From NCBI RefSeq assembly GCF_017912555.1, contig NZ_JAERSD010000018.1, positions 1-64,000 of the forward strand: 64,000 bases of DNA, read 5' to 3'. Source of the DNA: Bacillus sp. REN3 (GTDB taxonomy: Bacteria; Bacillota; Bacilli; Bacillales; Cytobacillaceae). How positions within the stretch are numbered: the stretch's first letter is position 1; every line of letters begins with the position of its first letter. Of the stretch, positions 30,988-39,959 are shown piece by piece. The notes under the pieces are model-generated. The model had not been told where the DNA came from, did no database searches, and worked only from the letters and a program-made list of their open reading frames with translations. The translations under genes were made by a program, and so were the position numbers.

Positions 30988-31812
30988 GTGAAAATAGGGA
31001 TAATTGGAACAGGGAATATGGGGAGAATTCTTGCTGAATCTCTACTTGATGGGAATGCCGTACCTCCTTCTTCAATGCTGATCACAAACAGGACTTTGGC
31101 AAAAGCAGAAGAAATCCAAAAGGGCTATCCCGGAATCCAAGTGGTTAAAACCGGATTGGAAACAGCAAGGCAGGCTGATGCCATTTTCCTCTGCGTCAAG
31201 CCCCATCAAATGGGTGAATTGCTCGATGCTATCAAACCTGTTCTAACGAAGGATAAATGTGTCATCTCCATCACCAGCCCGATAAGCGTACGGCAAATAG
31301 AAAAAAAGGTCGCGTGTTCCGTAGCTAGGATCATACCAAGTATCACAAACAGAGGTCTATCCGGTGTTTCACTTTTCACTTATGGTGAAAGCTGCAGCAA
31401 TGAATGGCGAGCCGGTCTATATAGTCTTTTTGAAAGGATTTCTGTACCTGTGGAAATCGAGGAAAACATCACGAGAGTAGCTTCTGACATTGTCAGTTGC
31501 GGCCCTGCGTTTTTCAGCCATCTTGTCCAGAGTTTCATAAACGCCGCAGTCAAAGAGACTGAAATCAGCCACGAGGCTGCAACAACATTAGCGACTGAGA
31601 TGCTGATCGGACTTGGAGAACTGTTAAGGAAAAATTATTACACATTGCCAACCTTGCAGGAAAAGGTATGTGTGAAGGGCGGGATTACAGGAGAAGGAAT
31701 CAAGGTGCTAGAACGTGAAACAGGGGATATGTTTGAGCAGCTGTTCCGGGCGACACATAGAAAATTCGAGGAAGATCTTGAAAAGGCGAGGGAGGCATTC
31801 AATAATCAATAA
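30988..31812 (+). CDS. comER: Late competence protein ComER (ProC-like)
   Basis: Pyrroline-5-carboxylate-reductase-like protein, 274 residues. It has the NAD(P)-binding Rossmann motif IGIIGTGNMGRILAESL at the N-terminus and the C-terminal dimerisation part with VCVKGGITGEGIKVLE. GTG at 30988 is used since it follows GGAGGGGGGAAGG and gives the family start KIGIIG. In B. subtilis ComER is linked to competence and sporulation efficiency. Divergent from comEA, as expected. Confidence 0.92.
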   Translation: MKIGIIGTGNMGRILAESLLDGNAVPPSSMLITNRTLAKAEEIQKGYPGIQVVKTGLETARQADAIFLCVKPHQMGELLDAIKPVLTKDKCVISITSPISVRQIEKKVACSVARIIPSITNRGLSGVSLFTYGESCSNEWRAGLYSLFERISVPVEIEENITRVASDIVSCGPAFFSHLVQSFINAAVKETEISHEAATTLATEMLIGLGELLRKNYYTLPTLQEKVCVKGGITGEGIKVLERETGDMFEQLFRATHRKFEEDLEKAREAFNNQ

Positions 31813-32138
31813 TTCTCCATCGATCTTGAAAATCCTGCATGTTTTTTAAAATAATCACCAATTTTCATAAAAAACTCTAACTATTTTCAAGAGCCCAACG
31901 TTCTGATTAGTTGATAAAGAAGTTAACTTTGAACCAAATTTGATTTGCTTGATTGACCAGAATGCTAAGTTCCTTCAATCATTTACACTTTTGTCATTTT
32001 CTACGGTATGGTGCAGCCACATCTTCAGGTGTGATTAGCCTGGAATCGCAGGCCCCCATGGCCATATTACCCGCCCTTCTAAAAAAGATACTGAAGCAGA
32101 TAGGAGAATAAAGAGGTAAAAACAGAATTCAGGAACAA
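31813..32138. other. Intergenic region at the left edge of the accessory island
   Basis: About 325 bases after comER. It contains an unsupported 49-codon open frame (31962-32111) without a ribosome site and no clear promoter. The synteny with B. subtilis breaks here. Confidence 0.45.
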
Positions 32139-32140
32139 GA

Positions 32141-32185
32141 AAAAAGCTGTCATTATTCCAATACAAGGAAAAATGACAGCTTTTT
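32141..32185. terminator. Bidirectional terminator-like hairpin
   Basis: AAAAAGCTGTCATT / AATGACAGCTTTTT, a perfect 14-bp inverted repeat with a 17-base loop, and A/T runs on both sides. It could end comER transcripts arriving from the left and leftward transcripts from the dms side. Confidence 0.75.
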
Positions 32186-32349
32186 CTGTTCAACAAGGAA
32201 AGCCAAAAAATCGGCAGATCTCTTCGGTAGCCACAAGCTATACAACCGCGTTTTTTGCTTCTTTATTATTAGTTTCCAGATAGCATCATAAATAACTTTA
32301 CATTTATTTGGTGAACTTTCATTATACAAACGGCCTCGCTCGCAAGTTG

Positions 32350-32387
32350 GAAAAAGGAACAGGTCATTTTTCAACCTGCCCCTTGTT
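32350..32387 (-). terminator. Terminator of the dms-like operon
   Basis: On the minus strand AAGG..CAGGT and ACCTG..CCTT pair with a 2-base internal loop, followed by TTTTT. It is located 40-75 bases after the membrane-anchor gene. Confidence 0.65.
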
Positions 32388-32425
32388 TTTTTCTATAGAG
32401 TGCCTTTATAGAACTTTTCGCCAAA

Positions 32426-33262
32426 TTATGCTCCTATTACATAAAATACATAGCGACTGATTCCTTCGGCAGCCAGGACTGCTATCAATGCTGCAACCGA
32501 CAGGAATTGAGATATTCTATTCCTTGATGAATAAGTTAAATATCCCAGTAACCCGACTCCTAAAATCACAACAATCCAACGGATTCCTACAATCATTTGA
32601 TATCCTTCCAAAACGGTTTTAACTGTATTGCCATTAATCATCATGATCTCAAAGTTCCCTAAAGAATATAGGGCCACACCAACAGCTTCTATGCTGATTC
32701 CAACCACTGCTATAAAAAATGCGATTTTCGTCATTTTAGTTGCTGGACTTTCACTATTAAGCGCAGGAGCAATCAACCCTACAATGAGAACTGCTCCCAG
32801 AGTAAAACAACTCCCAAAAAAAGCTAAATATGTATGGATGTGATTCCATCCATTCACCAAAGTCTCAGAATAGACCACTCCCATGGAAAAGACTGATCCC
32901 AGGCCAATTATTGTCGATAAAAAAAGTAAAATCGTATTTACTTTCCTTCGTACTAAAGCAAGACCCGTTGTCATACATGTAAAACCAATAAAAGTTCCGG
33001 TTGATATTATTTCTCGGCTCATCCAAGAAGAACCCATGCCTCTGACTGCATGAAAGGAATTTTCAATCGAACCCAAATGGGCAAAAGAGGCTGCCAGTCC
33101 TGCCAGTGATAAAATTGAAACTACTATTAAAGGCTGTCTCAACAGTGGATAAGTATCAGTATGGATTTTCACATTTATCCTTTGAAATATCCATAAAATC
33201 AATACGCCCCCCACAGCAGCCTGTATAAATATAGTGAAAATCAGTAATGGCCATTCATGCAT
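32426..33262 (-). CDS. DmsC-type membrane anchor subunit of a molybdopterin reductase
   Basis: 278-residue integral membrane protein with about eight helices, beginning MHEWPLLIFTIFIQAAVGG as in DmsC family anchors. It would take electrons from menaquinol and pass them to the Fe-S subunit encoded 14 bases upstream. The DmsC family anchors DMSO, TMAO-like and related reductases; the substrate cannot be read from this subunit. Confidence 0.85.
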   Translation of the reverse strand: MHEWPLLIFTIFIQAAVGGVLILWIFQRINVKIHTDTYPLLRQPLIVVSILSLAGLAASFAHLGSIENSFHAVRGMGSSWMSREIISTGTFIGFTCMTTGLALVRRKVNTILLFLSTIIGLGSVFSMGVVYSETLVNGWNHIHTYLAFFGSCFTLGAVLIVGLIAPALNSESPATKMTKIAFFIAVVGISIEAVGVALYSLGNFEIMMINGNTVKTVLEGYQMIVGIRWIVVILGVGLLGYLTYSSRNRISQFLSVAALIAVLAAEGISRYVFYVIGA

Positions 33263-33276
33263 CTTTATTCCCTCCC

Positions 33277-33852
33277 TTAGATGGTGGCATTCCTATGTGG
33301 GGTAATTACGATATTTGGGCTCGTAATCGACGGTTTTGGCATACCTTTTATCTGGTTGGTGGTGCCATACTTTTTTCGTAACTCTTCAATCGGCCCTACT
33401 TCTATTGCTCGCATCGGACATGCTCCTACACATGCAGGCCCTTCCCCTTTTTCCTGAAGGTCTATACACATATTACATTTCGTCATTTTTCCTAATTTCT
33501 CGCTGTACTGCGGGGCTTCATACGGGCAATTCCAGACACAATATTTACAGCCGATACAGCGGTTGTGATCAACAACTACCACTCCGTCTTCAGTTCGTTT
33601 ATGCATGGCTCCAGTAGGACACCCTTTTACGCATTTAGGATCTTTACAATGGTTGCATGATATGGATAAGAAAAACGCCTGGATATTTTGGACAATAGCA
33701 TCACCGTTTTTTGAGTAATCACCAGCTTCAAAAGAGTATACACGCCTAAAATTTCTTCCGACCTCTAGATCATTCTTATCCTTACAAGCAACAACGCATG
33801 CCTTGCAACCTGTACATACTTCCTGATTTAAATAAAAACCAAGTTGAGACAC
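33277..33852 (-). CDS. DmsB-type ferredoxin subunit (four 4Fe-4S clusters)
   Basis: 191-residue electron-transfer subunit with four cysteine groups: CTGCKACVVAC, CNHCKDPKCVKGCP, CIGCKYCVWNCP and CNMCIDLQEKGEGPACVGAC, the standard DmsB/PhsB/NrfC layout. It links the catalytic subunit to the membrane anchor. Gaps are 26 bases to the catalytic gene and 14 to the anchor gene, so the three are one operon. Confidence 0.92.
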   Translation of the reverse strand: MSQLGFYLNQEVCTGCKACVVACKDKNDLEVGRNFRRVYSFEAGDYSKNGDAIVQNIQAFFLSISCNHCKDPKCVKGCPTGAMHKRTEDGVVVVDHNRCIGCKYCVWNCPYEAPQYSEKLGKMTKCNMCIDLQEKGEGPACVGACPMRAIEVGPIEELRKKYGTTNQIKGMPKPSITSPNIVITPHRNATI

Positions 33853-33878
33853 TTCTCTTTCCTCCCTCTAAAAAAGTC

Positions 33879-36266
33879 TTAGGCTTTCGCGATTTCCACT
33901 AAATTGGTGTGGGACGGATTCGCTTTTGCAAGGGGGGTAGGTTCATGAGTTGTAATGACATTAATGGATCCCCTTGTGTCATTCCCATCCTGATCCGGTG
34001 TATACCATCCTCCCTGTGGCATCGCGGCAACTCCTGGAATCACCCGATTTGTAATATGCACTGGTATGAAAATGGTTCCTCGGTCATTGTATACCTTTGC
34101 ACGATCTCCTTCGTTAATCCCGCGCTTGATCGCATCTTCTGGGTTCATCCACATTTCTTGTCTGGAAACTTCCTCCATCCATGGATGATTGTCATGGGTG
34201 GAGTGGCATCTTCTCTTATAATGCCAGCCAATCAGCTGAATCGGGTATTTTTCACGCAGCTTTCCATGTGGACCTTCTTTAACCTCAACATATTTTCCTA
34301 CAGCAGGAATGACATCATGATGATCCATATCCCATAAAGATTTGGAGAAAATTTCAATTTTACCTGAAGGAGTGGAAAAAGGATGATTTTCTATATCTTT
34401 AATTTGCTCTTCATAGGCGACCAGGGGTTTGTCAAACTTCCACACGTGGATGCCTTTTCTTTTAAACTCCTCGAATGTAGGAAAAGATGGGTCACTCTGA
34501 CGGGTTAACTCAATAGATTCCTTTAATAAATCAAGCATTGATTTTCCGCCCTGTGAATATTCATCATAGACACCTAGCTTTTTTGCTACATCTGCAAATA
34601 CATCATATTCATTCCGACACTCATATAAAGGATCAACTACTTTTTGCCCTAATACAGCGTAATCCCCCCAACACCATGGAACACCAATATCCCAGCGTTC
34701 AAAGAAAGTAGTTGCCGGCAAAAGCAGATCGGCGAACTTAGCACTTGGAGTCATAAAGATATCGCTGCATACAATGAATTCAACCTTTGACTCATCTTCT
34801 AGAATCTTTCTCGTCCTGTTAATGTTTCCATGTTGGTTGATTAAAATATTTCCTGCCATGTTGAAAACCATTTTAATATTTGTGTTTAAATGATCTGCAT
34901 CTAATAATCGGTCATTTTCCCTTGTCATCTCGTTCCCACGCTCAATCGCTTCCGTCCACAGGAAGCAGGGGATTTTTGCGGCAACAGGATTATCATAAGA
35001 AAATGCCCATGAAATACCAGCTCGGTACCAATTTCCTGTACCTGCAGCCGATCCACCAACTTTTCCGACATTTCCTGTAATTGAGGTCAGGGTCGTACCG
35101 CAGCGAATGAATTGTTCCCCATTCATATGTCGCTGCGGACCATATCCCTGAATAAGTGCTGCAGGCTTTGCCGTTGCGTATTCCCTTGCGATTTGTCTTA
35201 TTTTACGAGCAGATACACCACATATTTTCTCTGCCCATTCAGGCGATTTTTCGATGCCATCTTTTTCACCTAAGATATAGCTGGTCAATGATTCACCTTC
35301 AGGAACACCCTTTGGCATATGGTCTTCATCGAATCCTATACAATATTTATCAATAAATGCTTGATCGTAAAGCTTTTCTGTAATGATGACATGCATCATC
35401 GCGTTCATCATTGCTCCATCGGTAGTAGGTAAAATAGGAATCCACTCGTCCGCCAGGGCTATTGTTGTATCCGAATAACGTGGATCTATGACAACGATTT
35501 TTGCTCCGCGTTTCTTGGCTTCTTTCAAATAGAATTGCATGGGTGTAGACCAAATGTTCTCAGTCGGATTCAATCCCCATAGTAGAATGTATTTTGAGTG
35601 TAAGTAGTTATCAAAGCTGCTCCCAGAACTGTTATCTCCATATGTGTATGGAGTTGCGATATTAGCAGCTCCGCAGCTGTAGTCATTGTAATAATCAAGA
35701 AAACCCCCGGTAACTGAAAGGATTTTCTTTGCAACCACATCTGGACCGTATAGTCCCCAGCAGGCTCCAGTGGCGTAATTGACATAGCGTGAACCCGGTC
35801 CGTATTTGTCCCCAATCCTCTTGATTTCCCTTGCGAGTATATCGGTAGCTTCATCCCAGGAAATCCGCTCAAATTTCCCTTCGCCTCTTTTTCCAGTTCT
35901 TTTCATTGGATACTTTAAACGGTCCGGATTATAGAGCATTTTCCTGTATCCACGTCCACGGACACAAGCTCTCAACTGCGGGTCCCCAATTTCATCAACA
36001 CGATCATCCGTTGTTACACGGACAACCTGTCCATCTTTCACATGAGCCTTGATAACACAGCGCCCTCCGCAATTGTTGATGTTACAGGTAGAAATAATCG
36101 TTTCTTCTGTGGAAGAAGACTCCTCTTCGGCTTTCACTTTTTTAAGCACGCCCGCTGTAGTCCCAATTCCCAAAGCAGCTGGTGCGGTAATTGCTCCCGT
36201 CCATTTCAGAAAGGTTCTCCGAGGTATTGCTTCATCATTAATTTTTTTGAAAAGGTTTTCTAGCAT
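33879..36266 (-). CDS. DMSO reductase family molybdopterin catalytic subunit with Tat signal
   Basis: 795-residue exported molybdoenzyme. A twin-arginine signal (PRRTFLKWTGAIT, about 15-27) and a hydrophobic stretch precede a 4Fe-4S motif (CNINNCGGRC, about 60-69, plus a later Cys in RACVRGRG). NDYSCGA aligns with the region that supplies the serine Mo ligand in DmsA, suggesting a DMSO-reductase rather than nitrate-reductase type. The C-terminal cofactor domain ends with MPQGGWYTP. The substrate (S-oxide, N-oxide or selenium/chlorine oxyanion) is unknown. It overlaps the chaperone gene by 7 bases. Confidence 0.9.
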   Translation of the reverse strand: MLENLFKKINDEAIPRRTFLKWTGAITAPAALGIGTTAGVLKKVKAEEESSSTEETIISTCNINNCGGRCVIKAHVKDGQVVRVTTDDRVDEIGDPQLRACVRGRGYRKMLYNPDRLKYPMKRTGKRGEGKFERISWDEATDILAREIKRIGDKYGPGSRYVNYATGACWGLYGPDVVAKKILSVTGGFLDYYNDYSCGAANIATPYTYGDNSSGSSFDNYLHSKYILLWGLNPTENIWSTPMQFYLKEAKKRGAKIVVIDPRYSDTTIALADEWIPILPTTDGAMMNAMMHVIITEKLYDQAFIDKYCIGFDEDHMPKGVPEGESLTSYILGEKDGIEKSPEWAEKICGVSARKIRQIAREYATAKPAALIQGYGPQRHMNGEQFIRCGTTLTSITGNVGKVGGSAAGTGNWYRAGISWAFSYDNPVAAKIPCFLWTEAIERGNEMTRENDRLLDADHLNTNIKMVFNMAGNILINQHGNINRTRKILEDESKVEFIVCSDIFMTPSAKFADLLLPATTFFERWDIGVPWCWGDYAVLGQKVVDPLYECRNEYDVFADVAKKLGVYDEYSQGGKSMLDLLKESIELTRQSDPSFPTFEEFKRKGIHVWKFDKPLVAYEEQIKDIENHPFSTPSGKIEIFSKSLWDMDHHDVIPAVGKYVEVKEGPHGKLREKYPIQLIGWHYKRRCHSTHDNHPWMEEVSRQEMWMNPEDAIKRGINEGDRAKVYNDRGTIFIPVHITNRVIPGVAAMPQGGWYTPDQDGNDTRGSINVITTHEPTPLAKANPSHTNLVEIAKA

Positions 36267-36928
36267 TCTTCCATCGCCTCCAATGTTTCATTTACCAGTT
36301 GGCTATCTTCGTAAATTACATCTGATAAAAGTTTGGCGAACCCCTTATAATAAAGGCTGCTTGTCGAATCCATAATATTGGTCGCCAATGGTCCTATCCA
36401 TTTTGTTAAATGATTTTCCAAAAATATCTTTTGTCCTTTCATATGTCGACGGAAGTCGATTTCATCATGATTTGAAACAGCCTCCAGACTTTTCTCGATT
36501 AATTTATCCATGAAATCCAGTTCCACTGAGATATGGTCCTCAGGCTCTTTTCCAATGTGAATATACTCAAAGCCATACTTTTTTAGCATTTCCCTTACTT
36601 TTATTGTTGGAAAGTCAAACAAAAGTTTTTCGTTGGTTACATAGGTGGATTCCCACATTGGAACCGCCTGATTACCCGGTGTATAGAATAATCTATTGTA
36701 TTCCTCCCTTTCCTTTCCTGCTGTTTCATAAATACTGTTACATGTCAGAGATTCAAAAAATATTTGTATATCCTTGCCCCCAGACGCACTCACTTCCCTT
36801 AAAAATTCATATGGTAGTCTTTCTTTCCATTGGAGCAGTTGCTCCTCAGTCGGTTGATTGCTCCAAACATGCTGAAGGAGCGAATAAATAAAATGCCTAG
36901 TTTCTAGGACAAGCTTAATTTTTTCCAA
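36260..36928 (-). CDS. TorD/DmsD family molybdoenzyme chaperone
   Basis: 222-residue cytoplasmic chaperone of the TorD/DmsD family, which guards the Tat signal of its partner until the cofactor is in place. Typical features are an all-alpha sequence and the EYNRLFYTPGNQAVPMWESTY-like region around residues 75-95. TTG at 36928 is chosen because AAGGAGG lies 8 bases upstream. It is the first gene of the reductase operon, 4-gene order chaperone-A-B-C. Confidence 0.82.
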   Translation of the reverse strand: MEKIKLVLETRHFIYSLLQHVWSNQPTEEQLLQWKERLPYEFLREVSASGGKDIQIFFESLTCNSIYETAGKEREEYNRLFYTPGNQAVPMWESTYVTNEKLLFDFPTIKVREMLKKYGFEYIHIGKEPEDHISVELDFMDKLIEKSLEAVSNHDEIDFRRHMKGQKIFLENHLTKWIGPLATNIMDSTSSLYYKGFAKLLSDVIYEDSQLVNETLEAMEEC

Positions 36929-37014
36929 TGTTAGTTCCTCCTTCAAGAATTGAAAACTCAAAATATTCTTCGCGTTGAACCTGAGTCAATCTCTAGTAAT
37001 TCACAACCAAAGTG

Positions 37015-37035
37015 TACCGTCCAGACGGTATTATA
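37015..37035 (-). promoter_or_regulatory. Operator dyad and -10 of the reductase operon
   Basis: TACCGTC-CA-GACGGTA is a perfect 7+2+7 dyad that touches a consensus TATAAT (minus strand, 37030-37035). No good -35 is seen, so the promoter may need an activator. The dyad is a candidate TetR site because a TetR gene lies just upstream; this is an inference. Confidence 0.55.
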
Positions 37036-37096
37036 ACCAGTGAACATTTTTTGAAAATACAACTATTTAAATACCTTGGAGATAGAGAAAATACCA

Positions 37097-37140
37097 TAAA
37101 AAAAGGAGTTGTCCCAGATTTAACGCCTGTGACAAACTCC
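37097..37140 (-). terminator. Terminator after the TetR gene
   Basis: GGAGTTTGTC / GACAACTCC arms followed by T7-T8 on the minus strand, 8 bases after the tetR-family stop. It separates the regulator from the reductase operon. Confidence 0.85.
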
Positions 37141-37148
37141 GTAACTTT

Positions 37149-37700
37149 CTATTTTTCTTTTGTTAAATTCATTAACCTTTCTATGACTTTCTCTCGCAAG
37201 TCATCTTTGAGGGGAGATAATCGAAAAAGATCCATAAAATAGAGACCATCTGCGGCAAGGCGTACAATAGTTGCTTTTACAGGATCAATACCGTCATTTT
37301 CAATGTGCCTCTGCCAATCCTCGTATGCTGTTCTCATTTCAGCATACATGTCTGGATGGGTAAGGCAATTAGACATCAAGTCCGCTCCCACCATAGGATA
37401 ATATTCCGAATCGCGAATGGATTCGAGTAAAAAAGCTCTTGTCCATTTTCCGTTTTCTAAGGCATCATGTTTTGCCCTTTTTTCTGTTCCTTTTATATAA
37501 CTATTCAAATACCCCAAGAACAATGTCGTTACTAATAGTTCTTTATTAGGAAAATGGTACAATAAGCCACCCTTACTTATTCCCGCTTCTTTTGCAACTT
37601 TCTCGATTGTCAGATTGATGACTCCTTCCCGTTCGATCACTCGGCTGGCTGCCAAAAGGATTTGCTCCTTTCGTGAAGCGGGAATGTTTTCGTGTTCCAC
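37149..37700 (-). CDS. TetR/AcrR family transcriptional regulator
   Basis: 183-residue TetR-family protein. The N-terminal helix-turn-helix is clear: RKEQILLAASRVIEREG, then TIEKVAKEAGISKGGLLYHF. The C-terminal ligand domain is of the kind found in AcrR-like regulators with a YbiH-like C-terminal. GTG at 37700 is used because GGGGGT lies 6 bases upstream; the longer frame has no support. It lies upstream of, and in line with, the reductase operon, which it probably controls. Confidence 0.88.
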   Translation of the reverse strand: MEHENIPASRKEQILLAASRVIEREGVINLTIEKVAKEAGISKGGLLYHFPNKELLVTTLFLGYLNSYIKGTEKRAKHDALENGKWTRAFLLESIRDSEYYPMVGADLMSNCLTHPDMYAEMRTAYEDWQRHIENDGIDPVKATIVRLAADGLYFMDLFRLSPLKDDLREKVIERLMNLTKEK

Positions 37701-37737
37701 TCTATTACCCCCTTTATTTGTGGTGTATGCAATATAT

Positions 37738-37755
37738 AATACTCTATAGAGTATT
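37738..37755. promoter_or_regulatory. 18-bp perfect palindrome upstream of the TetR gene
   Basis: AATACTCTATAGAGTATT, a perfect palindrome 38 bases upstream of the TetR start, overlapping AT-rich -10-like sequence. Size and position suit an autoregulatory TetR operator. Its sequence differs from the dyad at 37015, so one protein may not bind both. Confidence 0.55.
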
Positions 37756-38037
37756 TTTTTGAAATGACTTTTCTCTGACAATCCATGAACACGCAAACCG
37801 CTGTATAAGGGAATCGTTCAATTTTAATCTTATATGAAGAGGGATATAGTGACAATTGTTTTCACAAGAAAGTAACATCTCTGTTAATAAATTGATGATT
37901 ATTCACCTTAAAGGTTACTATCATCGACTTCAGTTTGGTATATACTGAGTTGAGTTACTATTTATATAGTATCTTCATGACAATCAACTGATATTTTAAA
38001 GCAAGACTATAGCGAATTCAAGGAATTAGGAAGGGTT
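37756..38037. other. Intergenic region between TetR gene and polyferredoxin pseudogene
   Basis: AT-rich divergent spacer. It holds an imperfect GTGA..TCAC dyad (about 37849-37866, spacing too long for a standard Fnr site) and a TACTA..TAGTA dyad near 37956-37971. No gene. Confidence 0.4.
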
Positions 38038-38982
38038 TTGGGTGTTGCGAATTTTAATAAATGTTTTGAGAGCCTAGATTATGAATTTCAAATTATAGCG
38101 TCTTGTATACGCCATCTAAGTCCGCATTCAACCTGCGATAAATGTTTTAAGGGTTGTTCCGAATCTGCCATTTCCTAAGGAAGTGGAGTGCCTGTGATTC
38201 AGGCAGAGAAATGCTTGAGTGCGGCGACTGCATATCTGTCTGTCCTGTTCAGGTCATACAAGGTTTCCTTCCGTAAAGAGGAATTTTCCAAAATAGCTGG
38301 TTGCTTCCGCAGACCGTCCCTGTCAGTAAGAGAGTTGCTGGTTTATTTTAATTAGGGGATTAGAGAAATTATCTCTGAGTGGTAATTTCTACCTGAAGGT
38401 CGGTAGAAAGCAGTGGCCAACGCAAATCAAGAATTAACTAAACTAGGTGAAGCTCCTTTTTCAGTCTTTTATGAAGATTATAAATTTGTAAAAAGAAGAG
38501 TCATTCACTAGAAGAGAATTATTTACCAACTGGAAAAAAGGAGCAAAAGATGTTGTGAGGCTGCCAAATGGCGTTTTTATGGGGATGATGCAAATCTCGC
38601 AAAGTACTTTCCAAAACACTAATTCTCAGAAATCCAGATTTAACTTGATGAATGTACCTAATGCGGGGCAAGTAAAGCTTTGTGTCCTAAAAACTGTTTT
38701 GTTCTGTCAGATTCCCATTCCCCCATTTCCGCTCAAAGTTGTTCTAATTGCCTTCTCTGTCAGGATATTTGTCCGGGAAAGGCTATTTCTGTCATCGAGC
38801 AAATTCTCCCAGCTGAAAAAATCGAACACTCCGTTTATACTAAAAAATGCACAAAGTGTCAAGAAAGCTACAAAGCCCTTACCGTTCATGAAGATAAATG
38901 TATGATGTGCAAAAAAAGGAAGAGTATTCTATATTTTAAGAAGTTTATTCCTGAATTAAAAGGACATCATTTTTTACGATAA
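38038..38982 (+). pseudogene. Decayed polyferredoxin (multiple 4Fe-4S) gene
   Basis: Reading all three frames in turn gives one protein: GVANFNKCFESLDYEFQII with CDKCFKGCS, a stop at 38176-38178, then after a one-base loss CLECGDCISVCPVQVIQGF, then further frame changes through SVFYEDYKFVK, TNWKKGAKD and a KWRFYGDDANLAKYFPKH-like segment, then CPKNCFVLSDSH and CSNCLLCQDICPGKAI, and a complete C-terminus (CTKCQESY, CMMCKKRK). At least five frame breaks and in-frame stops are needed. The intact gene would encode about 310 residues with several 4Fe-4S clusters, of the kind found beside molybdoenzyme operons. Some changes also look like lost ligand cysteines. Confidence 0.8.
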
Positions 38983-38989
38983 AATACAG

Positions 38990-39024
38990 TGATAACCTGG
39001 AACATTTATTCTCCAGATTATCAC
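38990..39024. repeat. Inverted repeat after the pseudogene
   Basis: GTGATAAcCTGGA / TCCAGaTTATCAC with a 10-base loop and no T-run. It is probably the remains of the pseudogene's 3' hairpin. Confidence 0.5.
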
Positions 39025-39212
39025 CCTCTGAAGACCGAATCGTCCCAAAATCGGAAGAAACCTGGGGAAAGGTCTAATCCAAACGTTAAATAAAATTGCC
39101 GAATGACAAGGGTTCGAAAACAAAAAAGGAAGGAAAGAATGGAATTTGATATTCGTCAGATAACCATCCTTTTAAACAGTTATTCCTTTTTTTCTTACGG
39201 GGCAGTTTTATT

Positions 39213-39959
39213 TTATGGCTTGACAGCAGCGAAAAAAATCCGCTCAGCCTTGGGACCAGGCTGACTCATACTGTAATCCCCTGTTGCCTCGATCCTTGTA
39301 AACCCTGCCTGGTCAAGCATTCTCTCATAAAAATCCTGTGGGTATGTACGCTGGTAATGAAGCTCATCAATGCGGTCATATTTGCCTGACTTTTCATCCC
39401 TGACAAAGAAAGTCAATTCATGTTCAACGCTTAATGGATCATCCCCGGAGAAACTGTTCCAAATATAACTGATTTCCTCATCAGTCCAGGTAAAGGAAGC
39501 ATCGGTAAATATTTGTTCCATTTTGTAGACTGAGTGGACATCAAACAAGAAGATCCCGCCTTCTTTCAGCAAGCGGTGCACACCCTTGAATGTTTTCTCG
39601 ACTGCGTGTTCATCTTCGAGGTAATTCAGCGAATCACAGAAAATGCCGACAATGTCAAACTCGCCGAGTTCCTCTAATTCGGTCATGTCTTGCTGGAAAA
39701 AATCGATCGGCAGTGGAATGGCATCTGCCTTCGCTTTCGCAACTGCCAGCATATCGGGCGACATGTCAGCTCCTGTTACTTTGTATCCCTGACGGGCAAG
39801 TTTTATCGACAATTCACCTGTACCGCAAGCTAAATCAAGGAGGTTTTTGCCGTCCACCCGGTATTTTTTCGCATTAGCGTTGATAATCTCCAGCCAGTTA
39901 TCATAAGGAACATCCTGCATTAGCTCATCATACAGGTATGCGAATTTTTCGTAGGACAT
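39213..39959 (-). CDS. Class I SAM-dependent methyltransferase YqeM
   Basis: 248-residue methyltransferase with motif I LLDLACGTGELSIKLA, then VTGADMSPDMLAVA and DIVGIFCDSLNYL. Substrate unknown. It overlaps rsfS by one base and ends the conserved yqeG-to-yqeM operon. In B. subtilis comER follows directly; here an accessory island intervenes. Confidence 0.9.
   Translation of the reverse strand: MSYEKFAYLYDELMQDVPYDNWLEIINANAKKYRVDGKNLLDLACGTGELSIKLARQGYKVTGADMSPDMLAVAKAKADAIPLPIDFFQQDMTELEELGEFDIVGIFCDSLNYLEDEHAVEKTFKGVHRLLKEGGIFLFDVHSVYKMEQIFTDASFTWTDEEISYIWNSFSGDDPLSVEHELTFFVRDEKSGKYDRIDELHYQRTYPQDFYERMLDQAGFTRIEATGDYSMSQPGPKAERIFFAAVKP

Noticed and set aside
31962-32111. 49-codon plus-strand frame ending GVISLESQAPMAILPALLKK-like
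   Set aside because: The second half looks protein-like, but there is no ribosome site or promoter and the first half is His/Phe-rich noise. Possibly a relic; not supported as a gene.
32153-32374. 73-codon minus-strand open frame between comER and the dms genes
   Set aside because: It spans a terminator hairpin at each end, has no ribosome site and resembles no family; treated as chance.
37849-37866. Fnr-type site before the polyferredoxin relic
   Set aside because: GTGA and TCAC half-sites are separated by too many bases for the Fnr consensus.
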